This document shows positions 52,369-61,100 of a stretch of DNA of 64,000 nt, one piece after another. This stretch comes from Alphaproteobacteria bacterium (GTDB lineage Bacteria > Pseudomonadota > Alphaproteobacteria > Micropepsales > Micropepsaceae), in assembly GCA_015654635.1 (NCBI GenBank), contig JAATGP010000069.1:62001-126000 (forward strand). The letters run 5' to 3'. Made by a program: the position numbers and the translations under genes. How positions within the stretch are numbered: position 1 is the stretch's first letter; every line of letters begins with the position of its first letter. The notes below the pieces were generated by a model. The model was not told the DNA's origin. It ran no database searches and worked only from the letters and a program-made list of their open reading frames with translations.

Positions 52369-54864
52369 TTATAGCGCCGCACCGATAGTCACGAAGCCCA
52401 TACGGGGAGCAATCGGATAGCCTTGGTAGCCGCCCGAAGCACCGGTGACGACCGCTGTCGAAATGCCCTTGATATTGCCGAGATTAGTGACGTTGCCGCT
52501 CAGCTTGAGGCTGTGCAGCATGTCGCCATCCGGCATCTCGAAGGTGTAGCTCGCCTCCAGACCCATCTGGAAGGTGCTGTCGACCGACATGTCATTGGTA
52601 TAGGTGACATAACGCTTGCCCACAAAGTCGCCGCTGAACTGTGCTTCGAAGGCACCGAAATTGGCGCTGACGACGAATTTGTTGAGCCAGCTCGGCGTCA
52701 GCGGCACTTGCTTGCCGGAGATCGGCACATTCGTGGACACGCCGCCCGACACGGTCGCGTAGTCCGAGTCATAGGTCGATTTGTTATAGGACACCGCATC
52801 GTAAACATGGAAGTGATCGCCGAAGCCAAGTGTGGCCGCAAGGTCCACGCCATCGGTTGTGACGCCGCCGACATTCACCAGAACCGCCGGATTGGGATTG
52901 ATGAAATTGTAGGTGGCGACGTTGAAGAGGCGGTTGGAGAAGGCAACGTGATAATAGCTGACTTGTCCTTCGATCGAGGTCAGGGGCCCCAGATCGACCG
53001 AGCGCTGGGTGCGCGCGCCGCCTTCATAGGTCCAGGAGGTTTCCGGATGGCCGGTCTGCTTAAAGGTGTCGAACGCCAGCTGGCTGCCGAGACTCCAAGG
53101 TGATGTGCCGTAGAAATTGCTGCCCGCGCCATAAGGAATGTACTGGCGCATATTTTTCTGGATGTTGAAGAAGAGCTGTTCCTGCTCCGTCACATCCCAC
53201 ACCGCACCCACTTGCGGCAGGAACCAATTGTTCGAGGTCAGCTCGCCGGTCGGATAATTCACCTGCGGACTGGTGCTCGGCAGGTTGAGCTGCTGCACCG
53301 GCACGGTATCGCTGGCGGTTTGCAGGCTTGCCTTTACACCGGCTTGCAGGAGCAGATTGGGTAGGATGCGCCACTGGTCTTGCACATGCAGTTGGATGTC
53401 GTCGGTGCGGAATTCAAAATAGTACTGCGTGAAGTTCGGATTCTGCGGAATGCTGTAGGGCGTCAGATCGTTGCTGGCCTTGGAGAAGGGGTACCAGCGG
53501 CGATGCTGCGAGGAGGCATTGAATTCGTACCACAGCCCGGCTTCGATCTGATGATCACCGAGTTGCAGGTCGAGCGTGGAACGAACGCCGGTGCGATTGT
53601 CGCGATATTCCGTCGTGCGCACTTCATAACCGGTGCCGCCGAATACGTTGCTCATATTCTGAAGCGTCTGGGCGCTGGTGGCCGAGCCGACCACCAGATT
53701 GGGATAATAGATGGCGAACAGCGCCGGCAGGCCGGCATTGTTGATCGGGCCAGCCACAATGCCGCGGCCGGCGTTGTTGTGGTAATAGGCTTGGTTCGAC
53801 CAAGTGATCGTGTCACTCAAATTCTAGTCGTACTGCACATAGGTCAGCACGTCTTGGCGCTGTGCGGCGCTATCATAATTCGAAAAATTGTTGCCCAACG
53901 CGACGGGCGGCGTGCCGGGCAAGGTCCCGGTGGTCAGATAGGCCAGCGCGCCGTTGTAATCCGGATAGAGGAACGGGCGCGTATAGGGAAAATAGGTCGA
54001 CGTCGCGGTCTGCTGGTTGCCGTAAGAGTTGGCGTCTTCATTGGGCTCGATCTTCTTCTGCCAATCGGCAAAGACCGTCAGCTTGCCGTGATCGCCATCA
54101 TGAACGAATTTCACGTTGACCTGATTGCCGCGCTGATGGCCATCGAAATCCCAGGCCCGCGCATCATGGTGCACCGCCGAGATATAGGCGCTATTGCCAT
54201 CGCCCATATCACCCGTGTCGAAGCGCAAAAAGCTGCGCGAGGTGAAATAGCTGCCATAAGTCTCGCGCAAATCGAAGTCCATCTCTTTGGCCGGATCGCG
54301 TGAAAAGGTTTCGATGGCGCCGCCCAAATTGCTGGTGGAAGCCACACCCAGCGAACCGGCGCCGGAGGACAGAGTGACGCGCTCCACGTTTTCGCTTGCA
54401 AGCGCGCGCGATGGGCTGAGGCCATTGTAATTGCCATACTGCTGGTCGCCGAGCGGCACGCCATCCATGGTGTAACCCAGCTGCTGGGTGGTGAAGCCGT
54501 GGATAACAAGGGATTCGTTCTGCTCGTTATTGCCCCAGGGGTCGGAGGTTTCAAACAACACACCCGGCAAAGTCTCGATGGCCTTGAGCGGGGCAAGGCC
54601 GGGGAGGATCTTCTGGGCCTGTGTACCGGAAATCACCACCGAAGAGCGGGTGGTTTTTTCCGCGGTTACCACCACGGTCTCGCTAAGATCAACATCATTG
54701 CTTTTACTGCTCGCGGCATACGCCCCAGCCGTGCCGAGCCCAGCCACCGCAGCCGTAAGACAAAGCGCGCTCTTCAGCGCGCCACGCATCGCTACCATTT
54801 TAAGATACCCCCAAAGCGAGCAAGGCGCCTCAGACGCCAGCTCTTTTTCCATAGCAGCGGCCAT
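52369..54864 (-). pseudogene. TonB-dependent receptor split by an in-frame amber codon
   Basis: The frame from ATG 54864 to TAA 52369 encodes an 831-residue TonB receptor if codon 347 (TAG at 53824-53826) is disregarded. Upstream of it are a signal region, the TonB-box-like DLSETVVVTA, and a plug with AGSLGVASTSNLGGAIETFS; downstream the beta-barrel continues in the same frame without other defects up to a C-terminal GFVTIGAAL. The stop falls in LTYVQYD-stop-NLSDTITWSN, a normal barrel strand, so a Tyr, Lys, Gln or Glu codon is the likely origin. Nonsense mutation, read-through or sequencing error are all possible. The start has an AAGGAA ribosome site. The last barrel strand ends in Leu instead of an aromatic, a weak oddity. 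Confidence 0.88.
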
Positions 54865-54964
54865 TGGTTCCTTAGCTTGGGAACGCCGGTGTGATGGTTG
54901 CGTCAAACTTTGATGAATTGTCTTGGTAGCCCATATCGGCCGCACGTAGCCGATGGTATTGCGC

Positions 54965-54995
54965 AAAAAAAAGACCCACCACTTGCGTGATGGGC
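54965..54995 (-). terminator. intrinsic terminator of the SPFH gene
   Basis: On the minus strand CCCATCAC, loop GCAA, GTGGTGGG (one G-U pair) followed by TC and a run of eight T. It lies about 25 bases after the SPFH stop and before the receptor gene. A clear rho-independent terminator. Confidence 0.85.
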
Positions 54996-55018
54996 CTCCA
55001 CAAACGCGACAAAGAACC

Positions 55019-57082
55019 TCAGTGCGTTTCGCTGATCGTGGCCGAATAGCTGGCCACCACGGTGCCGCCATTTTCCACCGGGCTGTGCACCGACACGGGC
55101 GCCTCCGGCGTTGGCGTCTTTGCGCCAGTGTCCAGCTTCTTCATGATCAGCGGCACCAGGGCGCCGAGATTGGCTCCGAGATCGCCGCCGCCCATGGTCA
55201 GCGCCAGATTCTCCGGCATGAAGCGCTGTGTGCCGCCCGCCAGGGCTTTGGCCACCGCCACCATCGCGGTCTGATCCTTGCCGATGGCAAGCTGTTGCGC
55301 TTCCAGGCCCTTGGCGACGGCGAGGCCCTCCGCTTCGGTCTTCACCGCACTGGCGCGGCCGACTTTTTCCAGGCGATAGGATTCGCCATCGGCCTCGGCT
55401 TGCACGCCTTGGGCTTTGTTTTTGGCGATGTCGATACCGACCGAGGAGCGGGCCAGTTCCGATTGCATATCAGCCTTGCCGCGCGATTGTTCCAACTCCA
55501 ACCGTTGGCCTTGGGCTTTTTCTTCGGCCTTATAGGTCTCCTGCTGCTGATTGGCGATTTCGCGCGTTGTCAGCACATCGACCAATTGCTGCGGGAAGAC
55601 CACATCCTGAATATACACGCCGCGGGTTTCGATGCGGTATTGCTTCAGCTTTTCGGTGATGTGCTCTTGCGCCTGCTCCTGCACCGCTTGGCGCTTTTCG
55701 ATGAAGTCGATGGCCGGCATCGATTGCAGCTTGTCGCGGAAGTGATTGCCGACGGCGGCCTGCAGCACTTCGGTGACAAGGTTCAGCATGGTGCCGACGA
55801 TGGAGATCACCTTCGGCGCTTCGGTATCGGGAACGTGAATCTGCACTTGCAGGTCGATGTCGAAGACAAAGCCTTCTTTCGACTTGGCGGTGATCTGCTT
55901 TAGGCTTTTGTCGAGATCATGGGCTTGTGACGAGGCTTCGGCCCAATTCAGTGTCAAGATGAAGGTCGGCACAATCTCCGCCGAATAGCAGCGCGGATTG
56001 ATGGCATATTTGCCGGTGCGCAAAGGCTCTTGCCAAATGCCGCGATGGCCGGGGCGCACCAGGCTGCCGAATTTGAAATCGGCGCCGGAAGTGTCTTCGG
56101 TGGCGAGCCCGACATAGGCTTTCAGCACCGCCACTTCGCCTTGATTGACCACCAGCATCGGCACCAGCTCGACCGAGACCAGGAACGGGTTCAAATTGTA
56201 TGCGCCATACATTAGCGGATCGTGCTGCAACCCGATGCGTCCGCCTCGATCGATGAAGGCTTGGAAGTCCTGATAATTGTTATGGACCTCGTTCTTTACC
56301 GCCAGGATCGATTCCACCAGCTCGGAATCGGCGACACCGGGCTTTGCTTCCAGCTCGGAAATCTCCGAGAAATCGCCCAGGCGATTGGCGATGGCGCCTT
56401 TGGGCAGCGGCGGGCCTTCGTAAGTCGTGACGATACCAATCATGTCGACCACGCGGCCGTTGCCGAAATTTTTCGGCTCGATGCGCACGACATTCAGCAC
56501 TTCCGGGTCAAGCCCAAAGGTTTCTGGCTTCAGGCCGTCGCGCCGTTCCAGCGCCGCATAGCGTTCATCAATCGGTACGCCGAAGACAGTATCTTTGGTA
56601 ATAACGAGAAAACCCACCGGATGGATCGGCACCACGGTACCGGGCGGCAGCACCGGGCGCTGCACGCCTTTCTGCCCGCCGCCCGTCACGAATGCGGCGA
56701 CGTCGTGAAAATTGTCGAAGTCGGGTTTGTAGACGCCCGATTTGGCGCCCACCGGCAAGGGTTCGCCCACCTGGGCGATGACCAGACCGATTTGGCCTGC
56801 CGGAATCTGCACCATGGGATGGCGCGTGACATCATAGAGCGGCCAGAATTTGAACTGGATGCCGGGCATCAGCAATCGCGCCTGATAGCCCGCCTCACCA
56901 TCGAAGGCGATGGCGCAGTTAGCCGTCAGCTTGCGAAAGCTGAAGCGCTTGCGCACCAGCCCGACTTCGGTTGGTCCCACGATGCGGATGGATTTGACGA
57001 TATGGATTAAGATGACAAATGCGATAATGGCGATCAGCCAGCCATTGACCGACAGATCGACCTTCGGCAGAAAATCGAACAT
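55019..57082 (-). CDS. SPFH-domain (flotillin/prohibitin-like) membrane protein
   Basis: A 687-residue protein: N-terminal transmembrane helix at about 14-30, an SPFH/band-7-type domain from about 34 on (VGPTEVGLVRKRF, then VQIPAGQIGLVIAQVG), and a long Gln/Glu/Ala-rich coiled coil at about 520-610 (VLTTREIANQQQETYKAEEKAQGQR). The C-terminus is Pro/Thr-rich. Such proteins form large membrane rings and recruit proteases or organise microdomains; the long form with an insertion between 110 and 350 is a distinct group. No NfeD-like partner gene is next to it. Confidence 0.87.
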   Translation of the reverse strand: MFDFLPKVDLSVNGWLIAIIAFVILIHIVKSIRIVGPTEVGLVRKRFSFRKLTANCAIAFDGEAGYQARLLMPGIQFKFWPLYDVTRHPMVQIPAGQIGLVIAQVGEPLPVGAKSGVYKPDFDNFHDVAAFVTGGGQKGVQRPVLPPGTVVPIHPVGFLVITKDTVFGVPIDERYAALERRDGLKPETFGLDPEVLNVVRIEPKNFGNGRVVDMIGIVTTYEGPPLPKGAIANRLGDFSEISELEAKPGVADSELVESILAVKNEVHNNYQDFQAFIDRGGRIGLQHDPLMYGAYNLNPFLVSVELVPMLVVNQGEVAVLKAYVGLATEDTSGADFKFGSLVRPGHRGIWQEPLRTGKYAINPRCYSAEIVPTFILTLNWAEASSQAHDLDKSLKQITAKSKEGFVFDIDLQVQIHVPDTEAPKVISIVGTMLNLVTEVLQAAVGNHFRDKLQSMPAIDFIEKRQAVQEQAQEHITEKLKQYRIETRGVYIQDVVFPQQLVDVLTTREIANQQQETYKAEEKAQGQRLELEQSRGKADMQSELARSSVGIDIAKNKAQGVQAEADGESYRLEKVGRASAVKTEAEGLAVAKGLEAQQLAIGKDQTAMVAVAKALAGGTQRFMPENLALTMGGGDLGANLGALVPLIMKKLDTGAKTPTPEAPVSVHSPVENGGTVVASYSATISETH

Positions 57083-57403
57083 TCAAGCCCCCTTTTTGCG
57101 CGCACGCTCCTGTACGGTGCAAAGGCACCGCAGAGCGGACGGCAGTGGTTTGGTGTTATGCCGGGTGAGCGCGGATTGCGCGCCTCCAAGAAAGTGGCAG
57201 ACAACCATGTGGGTATGCCCCCGCAGCAATACAAGCAGAGCAAATCCCAAGCCCCATGCGAAAACCAGAGGGCCAGATACCTCATCCCCGCATTGCGATT
57301 TCGCTTGACGCTAAATGTGACAATTGGCGAGTCGGGCAAACATCGGCGCCGCGGACAAGCCGTGCTATGAAGGCGTTTCATTGTGCAAGGCATGAGGGTC
57401 GAA
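57083..57403. other. divergent promoter gap of SPFH and LDH genes
   Basis: No gene seen. It holds the promoters of the divergent SPFH and lactate dehydrogenase genes. A TTGACG hexamer at 57305-57310 could be a -35 box for ldh, but no matching -10 box is clear. Confidence 0.45.
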
Positions 57404-58378
57404 ATGAGTGAACACTGGAAATCGCGGAAAGTCGTCATCGTTGGGGCCGGTGCGGTCGGCTCGACCTATGCCTACACCCTGGCCATTCGCGGCATGGCGG
57501 AGGAGATCGTTCTCATCGATGCCAATCGCGATTTCGCCAAGGGTCAGGCGCTTGACATGATGCATGGCCAAGCTTTCTTTCCCTCGATCCAGATCCGTGA
57601 GGGCGGGCCTGCCGATTATGCCGACGCCACCCTCATCGTCATCACCGCGGGCGCCAAGCAGATGCCGGGCGAGACGCGGCTCGATCTCGTCAAGCGCAAC
57701 ACCGTCATCATGCACAGTTGTATCGATGAGATCGTGGCGCAGAATTCGCCCGCTGTGGTGCTGGTGGTCTCCAACCCGGTCGACATCTTGACCTTCGTTG
57801 CCCACAAGCGTTCCGGCTGGGCGCGCGGCCGCGTCCTGGGTTCCGGGACGGTGCTGGATAGCGCCCGTTTCCGCCATCTCTTATCCCAGCGCTGCGGCGT
57901 CGACGTCCACAACGTCCACGCCCATATCATGGGTGAGCATGGCGACAGCGAATTCGCCGCTTGGTCGATCACCAATATGGCCGGCATGCCGATCGAACAG
58001 TTCTGCAAAAACAATTGCGGCAAATGCCCGGATGCCGGTCTGGGGCGCGAGAAGATCATCCACGACGTGCGCCATTCGGCCTATCATGTCATCGATTACA
58101 AAGGCGCCACCTGGTTTGCCATTGCTTTGGCGCTGACGCAGATCACCTCGGCGATCTTGCACAATCACAACACCGTCCTCACCGTATCCGCCGTGCTCGA
58201 TGGCGAATATGGCGAGCACGATGTGGCGCTGGGTGTGCCCAGCATCATGTCCTGGCAAGGTGTCGAGCGTATTTTACAAGTTGAGCTGCCGCTGCTGGAA
58301 AAAACCGCCCTGGCCAAATCCGCCGCCACCTTGCGGGAAATCATCGCCAGCCTCGATCTGCCGGGCCCGAAGAAATAG
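57404..58378 (+). CDS. ldh: L-lactate dehydrogenase
   Basis: A 324-residue NAD-dependent L-lactate/malate dehydrogenase family member. The Rossmann motif is VGAGAVGS at about 13-20; substrate-specificity residue Gln86 in AGAKQMPGETRLDLV (Gln means lactate; malate enzymes have Arg) with Arg92 as substrate ligand; catalytic His179 in MGEHGDSE. The sequence GSGTVLDSARF is typical of LDH. It interconverts pyruvate and lactate with NADH. I chose ATG 57404, which has GAGGG before it. Convergent with the HsdR-N-type gene. Confidence 0.94.
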   Translation: MSEHWKSRKVVIVGAGAVGSTYAYTLAIRGMAEEIVLIDANRDFAKGQALDMMHGQAFFPSIQIREGGPADYADATLIVITAGAKQMPGETRLDLVKRNTVIMHSCIDEIVAQNSPAVVLVVSNPVDILTFVAHKRSGWARGRVLGSGTVLDSARFRHLLSQRCGVDVHNVHAHIMGEHGDSEFAAWSITNMAGMPIEQFCKNNCGKCPDAGLGREKIIHDVRHSAYHVIDYKGATWFAIALALTQITSAILHNHNTVLTVSAVLDGEYGEHDVALGVPSIMSWQGVERILQVELPLLEKTALAKSAATLREIIASLDLPGPKK

Positions 58379-58476
58379 CGGGTGGCCCATCCCACTATCG
58401 TTATGGCGGGGCTCGACTCGGTCATCCAGTGGTAGGCAACCCCAATCCGCATCCGTTTTCGGATCGCTGCCAAGCG

Positions 58477-59694
58477 TCACGAGCCGTTGTTACCTGCCTG
58501 GCCGCCTTCAATAGTTCGTAACACAGCGGTGGATTGAAATGCGATGCCAGCCTCTGTCACACGCAGTGTGAAAGCTCGAAGCAGAAGGTCGTCCATCTCT
58601 GGTGTTCCCGGCGCATATCCCATTTCGTTGTCAAGCGCAGGAAACTGGACAATAGCCTTTCCGTCTTTGCGTTCGCGATAATCAAAAAGCGACCCGTTAT
58701 TTGGCTTGGCATAAAAGACGCGGAACGATCCCTTTGTCTTCTTGAATGCGATCTTTGCAACTTCACCGAATAACGTTTCGTTTCGACAAAGGAAGATTAA
58801 GCGGTTAACGGCATAGTGAAGTGTTCCCAACTCGGCAGGCGAGGGTGTTATCGCTTCATCCGCTTGTTCGGAGACAGCAATTAATGGCGTACCGGCTTGC
58901 TCTTGTCTCTCCGGCGGAGTCTTTACGACGTCTTTGGGTGTGTAGCCCAAGCGTGCTAGAGCTTCGCGGGCGATGAACTGCTCCATGGCAGACTTGATGA
59001 TATCCCGATTGGTATCAACAACCTTCTGCGTGAGTTTTGAGAATTTATTTCCCACTTCGGACTGTTCCAGCAGAAACCGAATGAAATCGTCCGATGGCTC
59101 ATCCTTGAAACGCTTCAGCGTCTCGACAACGGATTCAAGCAAGAGCTTCTTTTTGGCCTCCGCACCAACGTCTTCCGGATTGAAGGATCCGCTTCTGATC
59201 GACGCCACTCCGCCGAGTGTGTTTTCGTCAATCGTGCCATTCTTCGCGATAGTCGCTAAATCTACCTTCAAGAAAGATGTGTCATCCATCATATTTGGCT
59301 TGTCGGAGTCAGCGTAAAATTCGAATTTTATGCCATCGGTAAGGATGCCAAGTTTTACCGTTGGACAGGCGTTGAAATAAGCGCGGAGTTGTCCGCGGTC
59401 GTCCTTGAGTGCTGCGCCAACCTTTTTGGATTCAATAGCGATGACAGGCGCACCGTTATTTAAAATTGCATAATCGACTTTGTTTTGGTATTTGTCGGCG
59501 AAATCGGCGTGGTGCTCGGGGCGTACTTCATCCGGGTTTGTCACGTCGTATCCGAGGGTCATCAAGAATGGCTGTACCAGCGATGCGTTGGTTGCGGCTT
59601 CGGATTCGACTTTCGCTGATCTGCTAATGGCAAGTTTGGCGTGCGCGACGATGCGTTGACGAAACTCTTCAAGTTCAGGTGACATCGTTTCCAT
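58477..59694 (-). CDS. orphan type I restriction-like protein (HsdR N-terminal domain)
   Basis: A 405-residue protein with a PD-(D/E)xK nuclease-like domain of the HSDR_N type in residues about 1-150: Asp74 in KVDYAI and Glu88-x-Lys90 in IAIESKK are the catalytic set. The middle is helical, and the end has no motif I recognise; helicase motor domains of true HsdR are absent. No HsdM or HsdS gene is adjacent. Base composition is visibly lower in G+C than the neighbours, with less biased codons, a sign of transfer. It may act as a stand-alone defence nuclease. Confidence 0.82.
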   Translation of the reverse strand: METMSPELEEFRQRIVAHAKLAISRSAKVESEAATNASLVQPFLMTLGYDVTNPDEVRPEHHADFADKYQNKVDYAILNNGAPVIAIESKKVGAALKDDRGQLRAYFNACPTVKLGILTDGIKFEFYADSDKPNMMDDTSFLKVDLATIAKNGTIDENTLGGVASIRSGSFNPEDVGAEAKKKLLLESVVETLKRFKDEPSDDFIRFLLEQSEVGNKFSKLTQKVVDTNRDIIKSAMEQFIAREALARLGYTPKDVVKTPPERQEQAGTPLIAVSEQADEAITPSPAELGTLHYAVNRLIFLCRNETLFGEVAKIAFKKTKGSFRVFYAKPNNGSLFDYRERKDGKAIVQFPALDNEMGYAPGTPEMDDLLLRAFTLRVTEAGIAFQSTAVLRTIEGGQAGNNGS

Positions 59695-60140
59695 CCCCCA
59701 ATGGCTATAGCCGCTCGTGAAGAGCGCTTGGAATATCCGATTGTGGTTTGACCTTTACCACTATGGCGCGAGTGTTGCACGCTGCGCACGTCGGTGCAAG
59801 TTGCTGAAACAATTAGGGAGCTCTACTGGCAGGCGCATGCGAGTGGTTCCCACGGGGGACACTTTGCCGTCTCATTCTGCCACAGAGCCTTGTTGTCAAC
59901 GCCTCCAGTGCTTATGTGGAAGCTAGGCCGCGTTGTCTTAGCTCTCGTGGGTTATTCGCAAATAAAACTTAGGGGGAAGGGGGCAAAAGCGGCGCGAACC
60001 TAAAATCCAAAATCAAGATTTTGCGCATCCTCCTAAATTGCTGACCAGCGCTAGGCATCCCCGCCCCGCAAAGGACGCATGCGGATAGCGCTCCTGTGCA
60101 TGCTATACCGGCCACCAACACTCTTCACATGGCGTAGCGC
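59695..60140. other. gene-free stretch, lower G+C
   Basis: No gene or RNA supported. Its composition, like the neighbouring HsdR-N gene, is lower in G+C than the rest. A small perfect hairpin CAAAATC-AA-GATTTTG lies at 60008-60023. It must contain promoters for the divergent HsdR-N and LOG genes. Confidence 0.4.
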
Positions 60141-61091
60141 ATGGCCAACAAACCAGATCCCAAAAAAGTCCCCCCAGTCGCCACCGCGCGGCGCGAGCCT
60201 TTGCCAAGCCAGATTCCCAAGCACCCGGCGGAGGACTCGCAGGCGCCCCAGCGCATCAAGGCGATCCTCGACAATGCCTCGGCGCGGCGTTCCGATCTCG
60301 ATCTGGATTTTATCGGTTCGGATTCTTTGCGCGGTGTGCGTTTGCAGCTCGATTACGAAAAAGCCGAATTGCAGCTCGCTCAAGCCGGTATCCGCAACAC
60401 CATCGTGGTGTTCGGCTCGACGCGCATTGGCGAACCCGCTGCGGCGCAGCGCACGGTGGCAACCTTGCAGGCGGCGCTGAAGGACGAGCCGGGCGATCGC
60501 GATCTTGCCCGCCGCCTCAGCGTCGCCGAACGCATTCTGGAAAAATCGCGTTATTACGATGTGGCACGCGAATTCGCCCGTCTGGTGGGTGAGGCCAACA
60601 AAACCGATGTGGGCCCGCATTGCACCATCATCACCGGCGGCGGCCCGGGCATTATGGAAGCGGCCAACCGCGGTGCCTTCGATGCGGGCGAGCAGACCGT
60701 CGGCCTCAATATCTCGCTGCCGCACGAGCAATTTCCCAACCCCTACATCACGCCCGGCCTCTGTTTCAATTTTCACTACTTCGCCATGCGCAAGCTGCAC
60801 TTCTTGAAACGTGCCCGCGCTTTGGTGGCCTGTCCCGGCGGCTTCGGCACCTTCGATGAGTTGTTCGAGGCCCTGACTTTGGTGCAGACGCGCAAGATCA
60901 AACCCATACCGGTAGTGCTGGTGGGCGAGAGCTATTGGAAGGCTGCGGTGAATATCGAGCATCTCGCTGCCGAAGGCGTCATCACCGAAGAGGATAAAGA
61001 ACTTTTCTGGTACGCCGAAACCGCTGCCGAAGCCTGGAGCGGCATTCTGCATTGGTACGATAAGAGCGGCCAACCCCTCAGTGCGTTTTAG
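60141..61091 (+). CDS. LOG-family (TIGR00730) Rossmann-fold protein
   Basis: A 316-residue protein of the LOG/TIGR00730 family, the long type with an about 80-residue N-terminal extension. Family motifs are ITGGGPGIMEAANRGA at about 169-184 and CPGGFGTFDELFEAL at about 231-245, where the PGGxGTxxE loop binds the phosphoribosyl group. LOG proteins cleave cytokinin or nucleotide 5'-monophosphates to base and ribose 5-phosphate. The gene lies 9 bases upstream of an RNA-specificity MBL hydrolase gene, suggesting a link to nucleotide/RNA turnover. Start ATG 60141. Confidence 0.9.
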   Translation: MANKPDPKKVPPVATARREPLPSQIPKHPAEDSQAPQRIKAILDNASARRSDLDLDFIGSDSLRGVRLQLDYEKAELQLAQAGIRNTIVVFGSTRIGEPAAAQRTVATLQAALKDEPGDRDLARRLSVAERILEKSRYYDVAREFARLVGEANKTDVGPHCTIITGGGPGIMEAANRGAFDAGEQTVGLNISLPHEQFPNPYITPGLCFNFHYFAMRKLHFLKRARALVACPGGFGTFDELFEALTLVQTRKIKPIPVVLVGESYWKAAVNIEHLAAEGVITEEDKELFWYAETAAEAWSGILHWYDKSGQPLSAF

Positions 61092-61100
61092 GCAGACACC

